Assembly (NCBI GenBank): GCA_022266195.1
Contig: WHVY01000005.1
Coordinates: forward strand, 1,488,001-1,552,000
From: Tetranychus cinnabarinus
Lineage: Eukaryota > Arthropoda > Arachnida > Trombidiformes > Tetranychidae
Length of the DNA stretch: 64,000 bases
Direction of reading: 5' to 3'
In this document: piece by piece, positions 21,041 through 33,777 of the stretch
Position numbering within the stretch: position 1 is the stretch's first letter
How the letters are laid out: each line of letters begins with the position of its first letter
The notes under the pieces: generated by a model
Told to the model about the DNA's origin: nothing
The model's input: only the letters and a program-made list of their open reading frames with translations
The model's database searches: none
Position numbers and translations under genes: made by a program

Positions 21041-24000
21041 TCATTCACTGACAGGAACAGCATAATCAGATGACATTTGCAATGAATCGACAGCATTAAC
21101 AGATTGCCGTTCATCATCAAGCTGCTTAGTCCAACTGAATGTGTTACGATTGTAGATTTCAGATGCATCGCTTTTAACAGAAAAAAATTTGAAATATGCT
21201 ACTGTAACTACTATCCCAGAAATCAGTCCAGTTGCAACAAATATTACGATGATTCCGTAAATCGTCCCAGAATGGGTAAGATTAGTGATAACCTCAGTAT
21301 TTCGTTTCTCACTCACACTCTGCTTAGTCCTTTCATAATTTTGACAAGTATCAGAGTGAATCAGTTTCTCATTAGTATCATGTCTTGAATACTTTGATAA
21401 ATGACACATGCTCGATGTTTTCCCATGTGCTGGACAAAAATTGAAAGACTGACAAACTAAGTCATCATCGTTCCATTGGAAACAGAGAGCGGCACATTGA
21501 TCAGCATTAAGGTTCAGTTCAGTGTGGAACACGTCTGCTACGATTGATTTTCCAGTTAACTCAAATCTATCCAATACTTTTGCTGTCAAACAAATAAAAT
21601 CAAAATTTAATTTGAATATTTCTTCAGATTGATACAAAAAAGGATTTAATTTACTTACGAATATAAATATCGCAGCTTTCACTATAAACGCTTGACGCAT
21701 CCGTATAATAACCAGCTAAAGTACATGAACCAGAACAAAATTGGAATGATTTACATGAATCGGAATTGGAACAAAAGGAGGCACATTTCCCAAGAGAACT
21801 CTCGAATGATACAGATATGTCAATATTTTTAAATCTTTTGAACGAATTTTTTTCATACTTCGTTAGATTCTCAATTAGATAGGTACCACATGATGTATCA
21901 TGAGTTATTTTTTCAGATGAAACATTTGAAATCGTCGATACAAAGCATTCGACTCTATCAGCATAAGTGCAAAATGAAAAAGATTGACAATTATTCTCGG
22001 CTGACTGAACACACTTTCTATGGCAAGAACTCCAGTCAGTAGTACCAAAAACTTGAATTGTTTTAAGTTTATCTTCGATTAGCTTTGTGTTTTGAATGAT
22101 CGTTTCATATAATGAATTTGATGCATCGTCATTGACTTTGGTTACATCTGTCACTTGGTATGGAGTCAATTTGAACTTCTCGTCGTTATTGGGTGAATTC
22201 AAAGAGATTTCGATGTGAGCGAGTTTCTCGTGAATATTTTCCAAAGGTGATTCTCGATTATAACGGTAAACATTCTTCAATGGCGTCATGAAAACTGAAC
22301 ATAAAGTTCCATTATCCTTATCTTCAACTAGTTTTACTTTTTTACCATCAATTCTCTGACACACATTACCATTCTCAGTCTTACAGAATGCAATGGCTCT
22401 GTAAATGAGACGAAAAGTTACAAAACGGAAAATAGTAATTTACTTACAAGTTGTTAGTAGTTAATTTATAATACTTACGTAAATGGTTCATATTTATATG
22501 AATTTGTCATTAAACAATCTTCTTCATCGCCATCAACTATAACTCTTGATGAAGTTGTTAATGTTTTTTCAGCTAATTTCATGTTTTGCATCTTAAATGC
22601 ATCTGTTGAATAAAGTAAAACAAAAAAATTAATAAATTGCAAAAAGTCTAGGAAATTATCGTTACTTTTTATTCTTGGAAAGTCCAAAATCGTAACATAA
22701 ATAATTATCTCATTGGAGTTAATTATTGGTTCAATGTTTGAGATTCTCGAAGCTGAAAGTGTTCCAGTGTTGACGAGTGCTTCTTTAACTGCTTCTTGGA
22801 TTCGATAATAATATTGGTTGAAATAATCACAAGGAGTATCTAAAACATTAAGCATAAGAGCGAGTATATGAATAGGTAAGAAAATTAGTACTTTTTCTTG
22901 TAATTAGTGCTTGTAACTTGTCTTTCGGAAAACAATAAAGATGATGAGTAATATCAAAGTATGGATTATACCAACTTGTGTATTTACTTGCAAAGAAAAC
23001 TTGTTTACTTGCTAGAAAAGGTATCTTTGAATACTATGATTTTTCGATATTAAACTTGAACATACAATTGTAATAGTTTCATGCTTACCTGTGCAAGTGA
23101 AGAAGAGTGCTATTGTTTTTTCGTCTTTTGGCTCGGAATAGCAGTCTCTAACGGAAAACTTTTCCAAACTATCTGAAGAACTCATCTCATAACCATAATT
23201 GAAGTAACTTGTTGTAAGGTTAGCAATCATTTTTTTCTGAGATATTCGAAGAAACGTTCAGCGAAAGGAGCAAACTTATGTAAATCAAGTAGGGTAAACC
23301 AAGTAAACGAAAGTTACCCAAGATTCAAAAGAGCTAATCCATTTAACAAATTTTGTTTGTATAAGTGGCCAGTTTGAGCTTGTCATTTTAGAGTCAATTT
23401 AGTTCAACTTTTCTATACCAGTAAAATTCATAATAGCCGATTGCAAATTAAACTGGACGTGTTTTGCATGTATTACAACGATTACAGTGATTTAGAAACG
23501 GAGTTTAATTTAGGAACTACAAATACATTGATGAAAATTTTAGGTCTCATGGATTAGTTCTATTAGATCTTGATTAATTCATTGCGAATATTTATTGCCA
23601 GTTGTTTTATTCTTACATTGTTATCATAGGCTTTCAACGTTGTACCAACCAGTGTGTAATCTGTTCGTTCATCCTGTTAAATCAGAATATTTCAATTATA
23701 TTTATGTTTCTCAACAGATTTTCTTTGACTTACTGTTAGATCGCTTAAATATTGAGTAGTTATGACATTTGGACGATTTTTGCCCCCAACCTTCGCACTT
23801 TTGCTGTATATTTCCCATGCGTGTATCCCAATCTCATCTCGATCCTCCTGAAATTATTTATATTTTTGTAAATGATTGAAGCACAAGATGAGAATTATCA
23901 ATTTCATCAATATTTGATTCTTACAAAAAGTGCTGGCCCCAAGTAGTGATAATTCAAATCAAGGTTGAGCAATCGATTTAAATCAAGTTTATAGTTGCCA

Positions 24001-25446
24001 TAAGTCAATGATGAATCTTGAACTATACCAGGTGCTGTTAAACTCATTGGAGAAACTGAACAATTTCCTTCTTCTGTAAATTCATATCCAAGTCCTAATT
24101 GATAATCATAAATGATATCAGTTGTAATGAGTTTATTATTATCCTTTCCATAAGTAGAACTTTTGATTCTTAAGATTTGATTCTTTTCATCAGCGTAAAC
24201 CTGTAAAAAATCAATTTCGTTATTAACCAATTTAACTCAATAATAACTACTTACTTCTTCTTTCTTCGCTGGTCCTGCACTTAAACCTTTGGTTTTGGCA
24301 ATAAAATGTACTGCATGTTTAGTTAATTTTGGAAAAGGTGCTCTGGTTTTAGCTGAAGCGTCACTAAAGTATTTGTCACAGAATGCTCCAGGTTCAGGCT
24401 AAATCAATGTTGAAATGCGAAGAAAAATTATTGCGTCAAAAATAGTTACAAATAACAGGTGTAATATTTCTCACCGTAACAATTGTATCAAAATTTTGGT
24501 CAACTCGAGTGATAGTATATAAGTCAAACCAATATTGATCGTCTACTCGCCGGTAAGAGTTGGGGTCATAACCAGCAAATAAAGCTCGAGTCGGTCTTCT
24601 CAATCCTTCAAGACTGTTACCTTTGTAGTAAAACCACACATTGAGATGTGGATCGAGAGTTGCAGTCGCACTATGCTGTATAACACCCCTGATAACATCA
24701 TCTTGACCTGATTTCTAAAATGGTATTGAATCATTGGATTAATTTCAAGTTTTCTTTGATTTTCAGTGACAAAAATTAACCAGTAATCAGTTAGCAGAAA
24801 ACTTACCCAAACAGGTGCAAGTTTATTAATTCTGAATATAACAGAAGGTCCAACCAATATCAAATGAGTGGCGAAGTTATCGCTTCCTAATTCACTTATG
24901 TAATAGTTCCAGCCGTAATGATCTTTTTGATACAAAAAATAGGTACAAGTAGCTCCTAAGAACAAGTGAGATGAAAATTTTATACCAATCGCAAAAAAAA
25001 TGCCAGCTTTTGGAGTTTTAACACAAACCTCTAACCATTAATCGTTCGTAATGATTTTTGTTCGTATAAAATATATCGAATGGCTTGGTGTTGTCTACTT
25101 TGACTACTACTTTGCTTCTTATTGTTCCATTTGCAGATTGAATGTATTCATCGATTTTGATTTGCAATGGGCTATCCTGCAACATGAAATTGTGAAAGTG
25201 AATGACTGATAGACGAACGAAATATGAAACTTCTATTTATACTTACTTTGATTGTAAGCTTTGCTTTTATCAGCCAGTTACCATCTTCAATGTCCAATGG
25301 AAGATCAACGGGCATCACTAAAATAGTTCAAATGAAATACAGTTGTAGCACAAAATGTTATCGCAGGTGATGTGGTGAGATTTACCTGAATAGACTCCAT
25401 TGATAATTGTTGTCCAAGTAATAACAAACACTGTTAACAAAAGCAT
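21041..25446 (-). CDS. Secreted/type I membrane protein with three PAN/apple-like modules
   Basis: Fourteen exons join in frame to 995 residues: 25446-25386, 25317-25247, 25176-25029, 24955-24807, 24714-24475, 24398-24255, 24200-23925, 23847-23734, 23673-23617, 23236-23089, 22839-22666, 22602-22479, 22398-21659 and 21582-21041. Every junction has GT/AG and the phases agree. The start was chosen because it gives a clear signal peptide (MLLLTVFVITWTTIINGVYS). Residues 1-570 have no motif I can name; they loosely recall uncharacterised arthropod proteins annotated as LolA-like. Three Cys modules follow at about 690-740, 765-815 and 835-890, each with CxxxC...CxSFxFC spacing as in PAN/apple folds. 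A membrane segment lies near 917-945, then a short cytoplasmic tail of about 50 residues. Ligand and function are unknown. Confidence 0.82.
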
Positions 25447-26835
25447 ATTGTTTCAATGGTGGTTGAGACTGATGGTACAAGTTAGTTTTAAATGAATCAA
25501 AAATGGAAAATCTTTTAAAGCATAATTCTGGTTATTTTTCCACAAAATCAAATTGATTATGAAAACGCCCTGAATAAATTAAAACAAAATAAACAACAAA
25601 AACATAAACATTTATTTCGATTGCCTCTGTGAATTTTTAAATTGATTATCATCAATAGTCAAATGATATTTTTATATTTTTTTGTGATAAAACGTGATGT
25701 TTAATGTAAATATTTATCAAGATTTTTTAGTAACATGTGTAAATTTTTGAATCTTCCGCATTGTATTGTACTGGACTTCACAATCAAATACATGTGAAAA
25801 CATGTGTGAATACCACCTATCGTGAACAAATCAACACATGTAAGTGGGTTCATTTCGTTAGTACATTTAGAGTCAACCCTGAACAAGCTTATTCAATTTT
25901 GTTAATCATTTTTGCCATGGTTTTATGAATTAATTTTAATATAATCAGAAATATTTTGTAAAATATGACATACGCAGATATGACTTTTACCTTTTTAGGA
26001 ATAATAAATTGAAGACAACAAATCTAATAAAATAATGCATTATCGGATACCACATGAAGATAGATAAATCAGTTCTATAGAATGATGCATCGTTTTATCT
26101 TTGATTGCCCGCGATTTTAAAACGTGTAATCGTGATTTTAAACTATGCAAAATCAAGTCATAATATGATAGTTCAAATTTTCTATGCATTAATGATGCAA
26201 GCCAAACTACAGATGATCTATTAATAAATATGAAATCAAATAAAGCTCAGCAGATTGTAAGATTGAAATAATGATGCAACGAAAATCTCAAGCTTCGAAA
26301 CTAGGCATTTTTCACGACTTCTCGCTAACAAAACATGATAAAGTGCTGAATTTCTGTATTAATTGCAGTAGTGTTAATCCCTAAGGCCTCTTCTAGGCCA
26401 ACTTTGAGCTTCTAGATCCACTTTTCACCCGGGTCTAGAACAACTACATGACCGGGTTTGGACCAATGTTTCCCTTGGTTTCTTTCTACTTTTTGCCCTT
26501 TCTAAACCAACTTGGCAGACCTGCACTAAAAAATTTTTATGGTAAAATGTTGAAGCACCTTACCTCAGATGACATCATGTTTTTATTGCACTAAATTAAT
26601 ATGAATAAAAATGAAAAAATAAAATAGAAAGATAAACTTTGAAATTTTAAAACAAATGATAAACTTTCAAGAATAATGAACTGTTGCTATAGCAATTTGT
26701 AAGACATTTACCCGCAAATTTTCAAAGCTCATCTTAGGTAATTTATTAAAATCCCTGCACAAGGAAAAGGTTGTAATTGTAAAAATATAATTCATTACTG
26801 TACAAAATGTTAATAACTTTGGAAGCAACTTTTCA
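25447..26835. other. Intergenic region between the PAN-module gene and ABCC copy 1
   Basis: AT-rich, with no convincing ORF. It should hold the promoter of the minus-strand PAN-module gene and the 3' end of the ABCC gene. A less AT-rich patch at about 26380-26530 (with CCCGGGTCTAG and CCGGGTTTGG) stands out but matches nothing I recognise. Homology with the second ABCC locus begins near 26756. Confidence 0.5.
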
Positions 26836-29800
26836 TTAAACAAGTTTAGCATCTTTTGCCATCTTATAAAACTCAGATTCGTCGTTTTTCAACAGATTAT
26901 TTGGAGAATCATATTCAATTATTTGCCCTTTATCCATCACGATGACTTTGTCATAGTCCATGATAGTATTCAAACGATGAGCAATCGTAACAATAGTACA
27001 ATCTTTGAATTGTTTTCTAATTGTTTGCTGAATTAGTTCGTCTGTTTCCACATCTACTGCTGCTGTAGCTTCATCAAGAACAAGAATTTTAGATTTTCGC
27101 AGCAGAGCTCGAGTTAAGCAAACAAGCTGCCTCTGACCAACACTCAGATTATCTCCACCTTCAGTAATTTCATAATATAGTTGGTTATCCAACGAGACAA
27201 CAAAGTCTTTTAAATTTGCTTGTTCAAGAGCATCGTAAATTTCATTATCAGTATGCATTTCCAAGGGATCGAAGTTTCTTCTAAATGAACCAGAAAAGAG
27301 CACAGGATCTTGAGGTATAACAGTTAATCGTGAACGTAGATCATGAAGTCCTAATCGAGTTATATCTTCATCATCAATCGTAATAGTTCCGTCAGTGGGT
27401 TCAATTAAACGGAATAGAGCTAACGTCAATGATGATTTACCTGCACCAGTTCGTCCAACAATTCCAACCTTTTCGTTAGAGTCTATGCAACAAGTGATGT
27501 TTCTCAATACCAAATCGAGACCAGGTCGATATCGAGTTGAATATTTGTTAAATGTAATTCGACCCTCAAAAGGCCAATCTTTTGATGGTCTATGAGACGG
27601 GTTGACCCATGGTGCCTGTAAGCAAATTAAAAAGTATTAATTGAAAAGTAATAATAGCTTTTCAATGTCAATACGAGAATATTTTTCCATGCTTGACCTA
27701 ATAAGTAAGTATCTAATCAAATTGAAATTCATCTTCACCTCAGCATCCAATTTTGTGTATTCCAAGCAACGCTCAACGGAAACCAAATTATTTTCAAGGT
27801 CAGAAAATGAACGAACTAACATGTCCAAAATACTAGTTATTTGGGATGCATTACTGATGGAAAGTCCTATTTTCCCAGGACTCATGCTTCCACGGCCAAT
27901 TACAGCGTAAAGTGCAGTCGATGTTACAATAATGTTGCCAAGTAATTCAAGTCTAACTGATAGCCAACGACTAGCGGCAAGATTGGCCATAGATGCACTG
28001 TTGTTTACATCAACCAATTTGAATAATTTTTCCGAGAATCGATCTGTTGCTTGATAAGCTCTGATTGAAGTTGAACCTGTAACTGTTTCAGTATAATGTG
28101 AGAATATGGGTGAACGAGTAACTCCATCGATTCGCCTTAATTGTCGTGAACTTGCGATGTATATTTTCTGAGCAAGAAGAAAAATTAATCATTAACGATT
28201 TGAACATTTAACGAACGGTTTTAAATGAGGAAATCAAATATCAATACCTGAATCAAAATATAAACCAAAGCAAGAATAATGATCATTATTACCAAGAATG
28301 GCGTTTCCTTAATTATAATTATAACTGCAGTAACCGAATTAAATACTCTCATTAGAAATTGCTGTATGCTGAAGATCATTGCTGAATCAGCTAAATCGAT
28401 ATCTTTAGTGAATCTGTTCAAAATCCGTCCGGTAGGTGTGGAATCGAAGAATGACATTGGTGCTCGAATTAAACGTGATAACATTTGTTCATGAATCCAC
28501 TGTGAGCCCTCGACAACAGCAATACACAGCACCAATGTAAAGGCCAAGATGAAAATGGCTTGAAAAGTGCCCAATATAGCGTAAACTATTAATCGTTTAT
28601 TTCGCAAAGCTGTATTATGGTAGTTGAGAGGATTTAAATAGTCATCAGCCCATTCTGTTAACCATAGACTCGAGGCTAGAATGAAACCACTGAAAATGGT
28701 GCAAAATAATAATATGACGGAACAGTTTTTCCAACCAATTGCCTTGATATAATCAAAGTAAACCTTGGAACTAACTGAGCTAGTTTCAGCAGTTTCCGCT
28801 TCAATGAGTTTGAATTTGTCTTCTTTCGCGTCATTTTTCGATGTTGCTCTTGATTTTTTACTTTGACTTTGCCTAGTGTGTGATGCTCGACGACGAATGG
28901 CCGAAGTCTCTGAGTCAGCAGAAGATATGGATCGTGTGAGTGATAGCTTTTTCTCACGCTCTAAAGCTTTAACAAAACTTTCGTCTTCAGGATCCAACTC
29001 ATCTTCTTGTTCAACCTGATATTGAACAATGAAGTTGAAAAATTCACCCTTTTTAGCCATCAGTTCACTAAAAGTTCCACTTTCGTAGATTTTTCCATCC
29101 CTCAAGACAATTATTTCATCTGCTTGCGGTAAGAATGTGATTCTGTGAGTGACCAAAAGTCGAGTCTTATTTTTAAGTAAACCTTTGTTTCCAATTACTT
29201 TTTCAAATAAATGTTTAGCAACATGAGCATCAACAGCTGAGAGTGGATCATCCAAAAGGTAAATATCTGAATCTGAGTAGACTGCACGAGCAATGGCAAC
29301 ACGTTGTTTTTGTCCACCTGATAAATTAATTCCTTTCTCACCAATTTCAGTCAAGTCGCCTCCTGCTAATATCTTCAAGTCAGGTGTCAACGCACAGGCT
29401 TCAATAACTTGATCGTATTTTTCTTGAACAAAGGGTGACTCAAACAAAATATTGTCACGAACTGTTGCATTTTGAATCCAAGATGTTTGAGGCACATAAG
29501 CGACTTTGCCATCTACATTTACAGTGCCATGTTTCTTGTACAAATCACCTAGAATAGCAGACAGTAGAGTAGATTTACCAGAACCAACAACACCGACAAC
29601 AGCAACCAATTTTTGCTTCTCAACTTGTAAGTTTATATCTTTAAGGGTTGGTTCTTCATCACGAGACCAAGAAAAGGTTGCATCCTTTACTGATATTGGA
29701 GTTGTTGAATCAGGATTATGTTTAATGGATTCAGTATCGAGTTCATCTCCCGCGAGAAATTTATTTATCCTTTTCACCGATACCAAAAACTGCAAAATGA

Positions 29801-32187
29801 AATGTTCAGTGAAATTAAAAGTAAGACAAACTACAAGCAAACAAGGCACTTTATACTTACCATTGCTCCGGAGGTTAATACGAATGGGAGAAAATTTAAC
29901 GGCATAGTTAGAGTATTTATCAGTGTTATTGATACAAAAGCTTTATTTGCATCAAGAACATGATTTTTATCAATCAGCACATAGGATGCGAAGGAAACTA
30001 CCGTAACCTAGTTAGAAATAAAGAAAGCACTTAAAATCAATCAAAATCTTAGGTATAAATGTACTTACCAGAAAAGATAAAGAGGTAAAAGGAAACGTCA
30101 TTCCTGCCAGCCAAAGCGCCTGAGATCTCAAATATTTGATTTCATTTTTTCTGATTGACGCAACAATGTCACCAAAAGCACCTTCCCAAGCATATAATTT
30201 CAAGACTTTCATTCCATTTAAAACTTCTGAAACTAATTTTGATCGAGAATCTTTTTCTTTCATCAGAGCGACTTGACACGCTTGGAATCGACTTGCAACG
30301 AAACCATTGTAAGGGACAAGAAGTAATATTACTGATAGGCCGATAAACGATGAAACACCCAACTTTCTCCAAAGCAAGTATATGGTGATCGCCAGTTGAA
30401 GTGGGGCAGACCATATAATGTTAACGATACCAAAATAGTCAATGACACGTTGAGCATCAATCGCCATTGTGTTGACAATTTCACCAGTAGTGTAATCACG
30501 TTTTCCATGACTTGAAAGCTTGATGTTCTGTCAATTTTCAATTGCAATAAATAATTAGTTTAGCAGCTTATTAGATTATGTAGATTAGTGTGTTTTGTCT
30601 TACTTTTTTATAAATAATCGAGAAGAGTGTTGCTTTCATTCGTATCACTACTACTTGCGTCCAAAATTCGCTTTGAGATTCTAGAATTGATTGCATAAGT
30701 GAAGAAATAAACATAGCAGCTGCGATAATATAGCCTCTCCCTACCGGGTGATCAGAGACGACAAATGCTATCAAAGCATCCATTAATTGTGGACCAGCAA
30801 AGATAAGTAAAGTTGAGCAAAATTTGCATACAGCACCAAGAAGGAAAGTGGGCCAAAACGATTTTACCAGAATTTTCAAAATGTCTGCTCTCTGGTCTTT
30901 TAAACGAAGTTTTGTCTCAACAGAAGTTATCTTCTTTTCAATAACTGGTGCGGTGTTTGGTCCCCTCAAGCTCCACATGTCTGATTGTAAAAGTGTCCTA
31001 CGGAAGCCTCGAATGGCCATTGAATCAAACCATGTGAAAAACAGTTTACTGATAAAAGGCGAGCTCTCAAAAGGACATGCATTCTGTATGAAATGAGTTG
31101 AAATAAAACAGAATTACATGAGAAAGATAATTAAAACGAAAAGAAATTATCTTTACCTCGCTTTCTTTACTCGGTGTTTCTTTTTTCGTATCAGCAACAC
31201 AATAAAGCAACAGTTGGCAGAGTACACCAGAAGTTTGTAGAGATTTGTTGACCACATCAGTTTTGTCAAATGACCAAGAGAATTCATCCTTTAAAATAAT
31301 TAAATTTCCAATTGTTAAATAACAAATAAAATGTATAAAAAATATAATTGATTGAATAAAAAATATTGAATACTTACACGATGCTCCAAAGTAACTATAA
31401 GGGTATACAGATTGAAAACTGAATAGATAGTCATAAGAAACCAATAAATGGTTAATAACACTGAAGTTTGGACTCCTTTTACCCGATGATACCAAATTAG
31501 CCATAATGAAAGTAACTAAAAGATATAAATTTAGATAAATCACAATTACCATTAGAATGAAAATTAGAAATAAAGAAAAGAAAATCAAAAGAGGTCAATT
31601 TAGACTCTAAATTTTAGAGTAACACTCAACGAGGAGCTCTCTTTGGTAACACTGAAACAAATGTTAGAACAACTTACATAAGTTGAAAGCTTAATAGATG
31701 GAGTTAGGTAAGCAGTTGGATAGACAACTTGATCATTTTCAAATTCAATCAAAGAATCAATCAATTCGTAAATGCTCGATACAACGAGAACCAATCCAAT
31801 TGACTGTATCAAAAAAAACAAATAAATCAAAATAAAGTCAATTTTCATTCAACAAAAACATTAAATTATAAAAATATCAAAATATCTGAATGAAAGATAC
31901 TCAACCAATTTTAAAGCAATAAATAAAGTCCAAGAATGCTTTTTATGTGAATTTGATTTCAAGAAAAAAACTGAGAAGGGCAATGAAAGGTAAAGGTAGA
32001 ACCAAGTAACCCAAAGTAAAAAGGTATCAGTGAAGCATGGTGAGATTACGAATGAATTCGAGTTCCATTGTTCAACCAAATCCTGTAAATGGATAAATAA
32101 AACGAAGAGTTACATTTGATTTAATCCGGTGAATTGAATGAATTAACTCACCCATGGATTGTAACCACAATAACTTTCAAGTACCAT
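26836..32187 (-). CDS. ABCC (MRP1-like) ATP-driven efflux transporter, copy 1
   Basis: A full ABC exporter of the MRP type, expected to pump organic anions and glutathione or glucuronide conjugates across a membrane. About 11 exons, roughly 1,480 residues, starting at ATG 32187-32185 (MVLESYCGYNPW). The first exons (32187-32152, 32082-31906, 31803-31678, about 31516-31385) encode the extra N-terminal TMD0 of long ABCCs. TMD1 is in about 31290-29867. NBD1 lies in 29791-28250 with Walker A GVVGSGKST, signature LSGGQKQR and Walker B DIYLLDD. TMD2 continues to about 27738. NBD2 is in 27615-26836 with Walker A GRTGAGKSS, signature LSVGQRQL and Walker B ILVLDEA. No frame break was seen. It is transcribed away from the receptor gene start at 33270 and is near-identical to the gene at 55550-60869. 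Confidence 0.93.
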
Positions 32188-33269
32188 GTTTGAAAGTGAA
32201 TTAGACTAGACTCATTGGAATTGATTCATCGAGAGACTAATGATGCAATTCAATCAACATCTAGTTTCCATATTCTTCCACTTGATGATTGGTTCCTTTA
32301 TTAAATAATAGATCTTTATAGCCACTCAATACTTGATTATTTATCTTGAAACTTATCTGCACTCGCTAAGCTTTTGTGATCTAATGATAGCTCGCATCCG
32401 TGAAGTGAGCATGAAATAGCAAGTGTACACATGCTAATAAAGATTTATGACCTTGAGCTCGAAAACCTCGTGCTGAAATCAAAATGATTATTTGAATTAA
32501 TTTGAATTAAGATTGAATTAATGTTTAAATATTAATATCAATAGTTGTGACAAGTAATTTACACCAAGAATGGGTTATTAAGATGACAATAGCTTAAAGA
32601 GACCCGACCTGAGACCCAAGTTGCTTTATCTAAGGGTTGCACTTCATATTGAGATAACCATGCAATAGCAATATAAATTGCCCTCGAAAGTTAATGATAT
32701 TGCACTTGTTTCTGCGATAAGCGAAAATTGGAATAAATCTATTTTTAATTTCCGATTGATTGTGATTTTCTTCCGAGTAATTTAAGCTCCTTTTTAAGTT
32801 ACAACCTTTTTGTTCATTATAAGTTTCGATCCAAAGCCAATTTCAGCTTTTCATCAACGAATAATTAATTTCTTGGAATCATAAATTTTTTCAAATATCA
32901 AATGAACTTTTTATTATGTATTCCAATGAATACATCCAAGGAGATTGATATATTATTTCAATTATAACACAATCAATACACTAAAATATATTAATTGACA
33001 GATAATAGTGACAAAAGTATCGATTATCCAACAAATAATTATCAGTATTACATGAATCTGATTTTGAAACATCTAATGAACGAAAGAGAAATAATGAGAA
33101 AAAGTTCGTTGATGAAATGAAAATTGATTTGAAGGATCAATCTGGTTGAATCTCAAGTTAATCTAAAAATGAATCAAGTAACTTGTCAAAGTCAGTCTGT
33201 AAATCAATAGAGAAAGTTGATTCCTTGTTACATTTTGGACAAGATAATACAATTTATTGTAATATAATC
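32188..33269. promoter_or_regulatory. Divergent promoter region between ABCC copy 1 and the receptor fragment
   Basis: About 1.1 kb separates the ABCC ATG (minus) from the receptor ATG (plus). The same arrangement recurs at 60870-62018 with small indels, so this interval should hold the promoters of both genes. No specific factor sites are claimed. Confidence 0.5.
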
Positions 33270-33615
33270 ATGATAATGAAATTAAATATCATAATGGTTT
33301 ACTCATTAATAATGATTACCAGTTCAACCAAAATAGGTAACAAAACCTTTACTTTATTGTGCAAACCCAAATTGTAAAAAACAATTTAAAATTTACTTAT
33401 CAACAGGTTTTATTGTGAACCCAAATGATCGGCTAATTGTTTCAATTGTTGAACAAGCTTTGATTGATTATAAAACGATTGAACCAAATGAGGTTTACTT
33501 GGTTGTGATGAGAAATGATTATCCATGTGACCAGCAATTCGATTTAATTTTTGACTATTCAATTAACAACAACATCAACTTGAACAATACCTAAACCAAA
33601 TTGGTGTCAATTAAT
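33270..33615 (+). pseudogene. Truncated glutamate receptor gene, copy 1
   Basis: Matches the first two exons of the gene at 62019. The signal-peptide exon is 33270-33336; the second exon begins after CAG at 33406. The frame reads to a TAA at 33592-33594 where the intact copy has CAG (Gln). All similarity stops at about 33615, beside mobile-element sequence. With a nonsense codon and loss of everything downstream, it cannot make a receptor. The promoter and signal peptide remain, so a short secreted fragment of about 80 residues could in principle be expressed. Confidence 0.88.
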
Positions 33616-33777
33616 TAGTCTGAGCAAAGCAAAGATTATAAGATACCTCCTACAATGCCTCAAAAGATGACTTTGCCAACAATAACTTTCAAAGTACTGG
33701 GTGACAAAAAGGGGTATGACTTTTTTGAGTACAAGGCTAGTTGCTAAGAAACAAGTGGCGACCTCTTCAACTATATA
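33616..33777. other. Short unassigned stretch before the mariner insertion
   Basis: It contains a short plus-strand open frame from about 33655 (MPQKMTLPTITF...) that ends after about 30 codons. It may belong, with sequence from 35041 onward, to an element split by the mariner insertion, but I could not prove continuity. Confidence 0.3.

Larger units (their letters stand above)
26756..33615. repeat. Segmental duplication, copy 1 (partner 55467-62370)
   Basis: The whole ABCC gene, the divergent promoter region and the start of the glutamate receptor gene recur in the same order and orientation at 55467-62370. The offset is about 28.7 kb. The left edge is at the shared CACAAGGAAAAGG (about 26758 and 55475). 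The right edge is where receptor similarity ends, at about 33615. Introns are also highly similar, so the duplication is recent or has been homogenised by gene conversion. Confidence 0.93.
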
